Of a stretch of 8,554 bases of DNA, positions 6,036 through 8,554 are shown in pieces. Origin of the DNA: JBCCMA01 sp039026595 (GTDB lineage: Bacteria; Pseudomonadota; Gammaproteobacteria; Steroidobacterales; JBCCMA01); contig JBCCMA010000148.1 in the NCBI GenBank assembly GCA_039026595.1, forward strand, positions 1 through 8,554, in the 5' to 3' direction. Numbering within the stretch: position 1 is the stretch's first letter; each line of letters starts with the position of its first letter. The position numbers and the translations under genes are program-made. The notes under the pieces were generated by a model. It ran no database searches, was not told the DNA's origin, and saw nothing but the letters and a program-made list of their open reading frames with translations.

Positions 6036-6818
6036 ATGCGATCTTCACTTTTCTTGCGAACGGTAATGCTGGCGGCCCTCGTCGGTACGGCCGCATCGTC
6101 GCTGGCTCAGGAAAGCACGCTGCGTCGAGCGCTGGGGGAATCCACGGGCAGCGCCCGGGACGGTGCCCAAACCCAGGCGCAGATTGACAACATGGCGGAC
6201 GAAACCACCGAGCTGCTCGCCGAATACCGGCTACGGGCGGAAGAGCTCGATCGGCTGGAAGCCTACAACCGTCATTTGCAGAACTTGGTGAATGATCAGA
6301 ATACGAAGCTCGCGGGTATGGAATCGGAGCTTGAAGGCGCGCTGATCGTGCAGCAGGAAATCATTCCTCTGATGAACAGCATGATCGACAACCTCGGCGC
6401 CTTCGTCGAAGCGGATATGCCGATCAAGCGCGAGTCGCGTCTCGAACGTGTTCAGACCCTGCGTGACCTGATGCCGGATTCCGGCGTTACCACGGCTGAG
6501 AAATATCGCCAGATCGTTGAAGCCTACAAAGCCGAGGTAGACATGGGCCGCAAGATCGAAGCCTACGACGGCGAGATTGACGTCGGCGGGTCCCCGCAGT
6601 CGGTCAAGTTCCTGGCGATCGGTCGCATCATCCTCGCCTATCAGTCCGAGGACCGCACGGTGACGCGGTTCTGGAACAAAACGGCCAGTACGCCGGGCTG
6701 GGAAGACCTGCCGGGCGAATACCGGACACTAGTGGATAACGCGATGCGGATTGCCAACAAGCAGTCGGCACCCAACTTAATGATGCTGCCGGTGGCGGCT
6801 CCGGGGAGCGCACAATGA
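6036..6818 (+). CDS. DUF3450 family periplasmic protein, partner of a TonB2-like system
   Basis: This 260-residue protein starts with a signal peptide (about 1-24: Arg near the N-terminus, hydrophobic core, ASSLA before QES), so it is exported to the periplasm. Residues about 45-110 are acidic and rich in Glu, Leu and Gln with coiled-coil character. QQEIIPLMNSMIDNL (106-120), FVEADMPIKRESRLERVQ (123-140), EKYRQIVEAYKAEVDMGRKI (155-174) and the tail with RFWNKTASTPGWEDLP (211-226) are what I recognise as the DUF3450 pattern. In gammaproteobacteria the family is encoded just before TtpC and ExbB genes, and a helper role in TonB2-dependent energy transfer is likely; its biochemical function is not established. 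Its stop overlaps the next gene's start as ATGA, so the two are probably translationally coupled. The frame is open back to 5625, but the extra residues lack any family resemblance and would bury the signal peptide. Confidence 0.88.
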   Translation: MRSSLFLRTVMLAALVGTAASSLAQESTLRRALGESTGSARDGAQTQAQIDNMADETTELLAEYRLRAEELDRLEAYNRHLQNLVNDQNTKLAGMESELEGALIVQQEIIPLMNSMIDNLGAFVEADMPIKRESRLERVQTLRDLMPDSGVTTAEKYRQIVEAYKAEVDMGRKIEAYDGEIDVGGSPQSVKFLAIGRIILAYQSEDRTVTRFWNKTASTPGWEDLPGEYRTLVDNAMRIANKQSAPNLMMLPVAAPGSAQ

Positions 6819-8197
6819 AGTCCTTCAAGCACAACGAACGCCGCACGGGCAGCTTCGTGGCCGCCGTCATGCTAGCAGCGGCCGTATTGGGTGTGAGCCT
6901 TGGTGCAACGGCGCCGGCGTCGGCCCAGTCGCTAAATGAATTGCTCCAACAGGCCAAGAGTGAACGTGCTCGTGCCGCTGAACGTGATCGCCAGCGTCTG
7001 AACGAGGTGCGCGGTGATCGCAACGCGCAGCGCGCGCTGGTTGAGGAAGTCACGCAGAAAGTCGCGGCGGCAAAAGCCCGTCAAGCCAGCTTGAACGAAC
7101 AGTTCGAGGCAAATGAAGTAGCGTTGACCGAGGCGCAGGAAAGCCTCGACATCCAGCTCGGTGATCTCAAGGAGCTGTTTGGCGTTGTCCGTCAGGAGGC
7201 GAGCGAGGTGCGCAGCGTGGTGTCAGGATCATTGATCACGGCGCAGCTGGGCGATCGCACGGCTCTGCTTGACCGACTCGACGCGGCGGAGAAACTTCCG
7301 TCGATCGACGATCTGGACGCGCTCCGTCTGTTGATTCAGGAAGAAATGACCGAGCAGGCGAACGTCAGCCGGTTTAATGCTCAGATATTTGACTCCAGCG
7401 GCAAGCCCTACGACGGCGAAGTGGTTCGTGTCGGGGCCTTCAATCTGATCTCCGGCGACAAGTTCCTGTCCTACGACGACGCCAGCAAGAGCATCAAGGA
7501 ACTGGGTCGCCAGCCGCAGGGCCGTTTCCGGTCCACGGCGCAGAGTCTGTTCGATGCTCGGTCGGGCGTGGTCAAGATGACCATCGATCCGTCGCAGGGT
7601 TCGCTGCTGCAAGCGCTCGTTCGCTCGCCGAACTGGTCTGAGCGTGTGGGTCAGGGTGGTCTGGTCGGGTACGTGATCCTCGGCCTTGGCGCGTTCGGTC
7701 TTTTGATCGCCGCATGGCGCGGCGCGGCGTTGTCGGCCACCGGAGCCAAGATTTCCGGGCAGCTCCGCGACAACAACACGCCCAAGGGCAACAACCCGCT
7801 GGGCCGCATTCTGCAGGCCTACACGGACAATCGCGATGCGGACACCGAAACACTTGAACTCAAGATGGACGAGGCGATCCTCAAGGAAACGCCGAAGCTC
7901 GAGCAGTGGCAGGGCGCGATCAAGATTGTCGCGGCGGTCGCACCGCTGCTGGGCCTGCTCGGCACCGTGATCGGCATGATCGACACGTTCCAGGCCATCA
8001 CGCTGTACGGCACGGGCGACCCGCGCCTGATGGCGGACGGCATCTCGAAGGCGCTTGTGACCACCATGCTGGGTCTGATCGTCGCTATTCCGATGGTGCT
8101 GCTGCACTCGGTGATCGCGTCGATGAGCAAGAGCCAGATCGAGATTCTGGAAGAGCAGAGCGCCGGCATCGTCGCCCGTCAGTCCGAGGGCGAATAA
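6815..8197 (+). CDS. ttpC: TtpC-like long MotA/TolQ/ExbB family proton-channel protein
   Basis: This 460-residue protein is much longer than classical ExbB (about 240). It has a signal-type N-terminus (about 1-37, ending PASA before QS), then a long Glu/Arg/Ala/Gln-rich coiled coil (about 40-130) and a periplasmic domain to about 278. Three membrane segments follow at about 281-303, 369-388 and 413-434. The MotA/TolQ/ExbB core includes PLLGLLGTVIGMIDTF (377-392) and the third helix TTMLGLIVAIPMVLL (416-430). Vibrio TtpC has this architecture: it is required with ExbB2, ExbD2 and TonB2 to power TonB-dependent uptake and is thought to reach into the periplasm with its N-terminal domain. GGGGAG (6803-6808) lies six bases before the ATG, which overlaps the DUF3450 stop. 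The next gene, a short ExbB, follows with no gap. The transported substrate cannot be read from this window. Confidence 0.88.
   Translation: MKSFKHNERRTGSFVAAVMLAAAVLGVSLGATAPASAQSLNELLQQAKSERARAAERDRQRLNEVRGDRNAQRALVEEVTQKVAAAKARQASLNEQFEANEVALTEAQESLDIQLGDLKELFGVVRQEASEVRSVVSGSLITAQLGDRTALLDRLDAAEKLPSIDDLDALRLLIQEEMTEQANVSRFNAQIFDSSGKPYDGEVVRVGAFNLISGDKFLSYDDASKSIKELGRQPQGRFRSTAQSLFDARSGVVKMTIDPSQGSLLQALVRSPNWSERVGQGGLVGYVILGLGAFGLLIAAWRGAALSATGAKISGQLRDNNTPKGNNPLGRILQAYTDNRDADTETLELKMDEAILKETPKLEQWQGAIKIVAAVAPLLGLLGTVIGMIDTFQAITLYGTGDPRLMADGISKALVTTMLGLIVAIPMVLLHSVIASMSKSQIEILEEQSAGIVARQSEGE
8186..8190 (+). promoter_or_regulatory. Ribosome binding site deciding the GTG start of exbB
   Basis: GAGGG lies within the last codons of the TtpC-like gene, seven bases before GTG at 8198. 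The TAA directly before that GTG is in the same frame, so no start further upstream is possible, and the first in-frame ATG is more than 30 codons later, inside the first membrane helix. Confidence 0.75.
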
Positions 8198-8554
8198 GTG
8201 CACGCACTGGTCGATGCCTTTGCTTCGGTCCGGGATTTCTTCGAGACCGGCGGCTGGGTGCTGTGGGTGATCTTTTTCACCACTGTGGGCATGTGGACGC
8301 TGATCATCGAGCGGGTCTGGTTCTTTCAGGGCGAAATGCGCCGCACCGTGCAGGACGTGCACAAGGTGTGGGACAACCGGGCGGACCAGACGTCTTGGCA
8401 CGCCCGGCGCATCCGGGAGCAGCTGATCTCGCAGGTGTCCATCGACGCCAATCGGTGGCTGATGATCATCAAGGCGTTTATGGCCATGCTGCCGCTGATG
8501 GGCCTGATGGGCACCGTGTGGGGCATGATCACCGTGTTTGAGGTCATGTCGTAC
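8198..8554 (+). CDS. exbB: ExbB (MotA/TolQ/ExbB proton-channel protein), N-terminal part, cut by window edge
   Basis: The visible 119 codons run off the right edge; the full protein should be short (ExbB2 is roughly 175-180 residues). The start is GTG, immediately after the TAA of the TtpC-like gene. FFETGGWVLWVIFF (14-27) begins the first membrane helix, ending in LIIERVWFF (35-43), a hallmark of ExbB2-type proteins. The cytoplasmic segment (44-90) has many charged residues and leads to the second helix with LPLMGLMGTVWGMITVF (98-114). This matches the equivalent PLLGLLGTVIGMIDTF of the upstream TtpC-like protein, showing that they are paralogues. With ExbD it would form the proton-conducting stator that energises TonB. 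ExbD, TonB and a TPR gene are expected downstream but are not in view. TolQ or MotA is less likely given the DUF3450 and TtpC neighbours. Confidence 0.88.
   Translation, partial: MHALVDAFASVRDFFETGGWVLWVIFFTTVGMWTLIIERVWFFQGEMRRTVQDVHKVWDNRADQTSWHARRIREQLISQVSIDANRWLMIIKAFMAMLPLMGLMGTVWGMITVFEVMSY

Noticed and set aside
7229..8401. Minus-strand open frame (390 codons) opposite the TtpC-like and exbB genes
   Set aside because: It covers the two real genes in antisense, is rich in His/Arg/Gln, and has no family pattern.

Overview
This is GC-rich chromosomal DNA from a proteobacterium, most likely a gammaproteobacterium. That assignment rests on gene content: a leucine-catabolism (liu-type) operon headed by a leucine dehydrogenase, next to a DUF3450 / TtpC-like / ExbB gene order known from the TonB2-type systems of Vibrio and relatives. 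No rRNA, tRNA, transposase, CRISPR array or phage gene is visible, and genus or species cannot be named.

Layout. Positions 1-5592 are one minus-strand operon. In transcription order it holds leucine dehydrogenase (5592-4516), isovaleryl-CoA dehydrogenase (4501-3332), a thiolase of the acetyl-CoA C-acetyltransferase type (3285-2101), the carboxyltransferase (beta) subunit of methylcrotonoyl-CoA carboxylase (2091-487), and the start of its biotin-carboxylase (alpha) subunit (484 to beyond position 1). Gaps are 14, 46, 9 and 2 bases, so the genes are almost certainly cotranscribed. Positions 5593-6035 are a 443-base divergent intergenic region with a TATAAT box for the minus-strand operon, weaker promoter-like elements for the other side, and several short inverted repeats. 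Positions 6036-8554 are a plus-strand operon: a secreted DUF3450 protein (6036-6818), a long TtpC-like MotA/TolQ/ExbB-family protein with a periplasmic N-terminal coiled coil (6815-8197), and the first 119 codons of a short ExbB (GTG start at 8198), cut by the window edge. The junctions in this operon are an ATGA overlap and a zero-base TAA/GTG junction.

How they work together. The minus-strand genes carry leucine to isovaleryl-CoA (the transaminase-independent first step is present; the oxidative decarboxylation of the keto acid must be encoded elsewhere), then to 3-methylcrotonoyl-CoA and 3-methylglutaconyl-CoA. The thiolase can cleave acetoacetyl-CoA produced at the end of the pathway. The hydratase (LiuC) and HMG-CoA lyase (LiuE) steps are not in the window. 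The plus-strand genes encode part of an inner-membrane proton-driven energiser for TonB-dependent outer-membrane transport; ExbD, TonB and a TPR protein would be expected just past the right edge.

Nothing here is a clearly new system. The points most worth a second look are the structured divergent regulatory region with a possible LiuR-like site, the little-understood DUF3450 partner of the TtpC/ExbB module, the same-frame single-stop junction between the two ExbB-family genes, and the altered order and content of the leucine operon.
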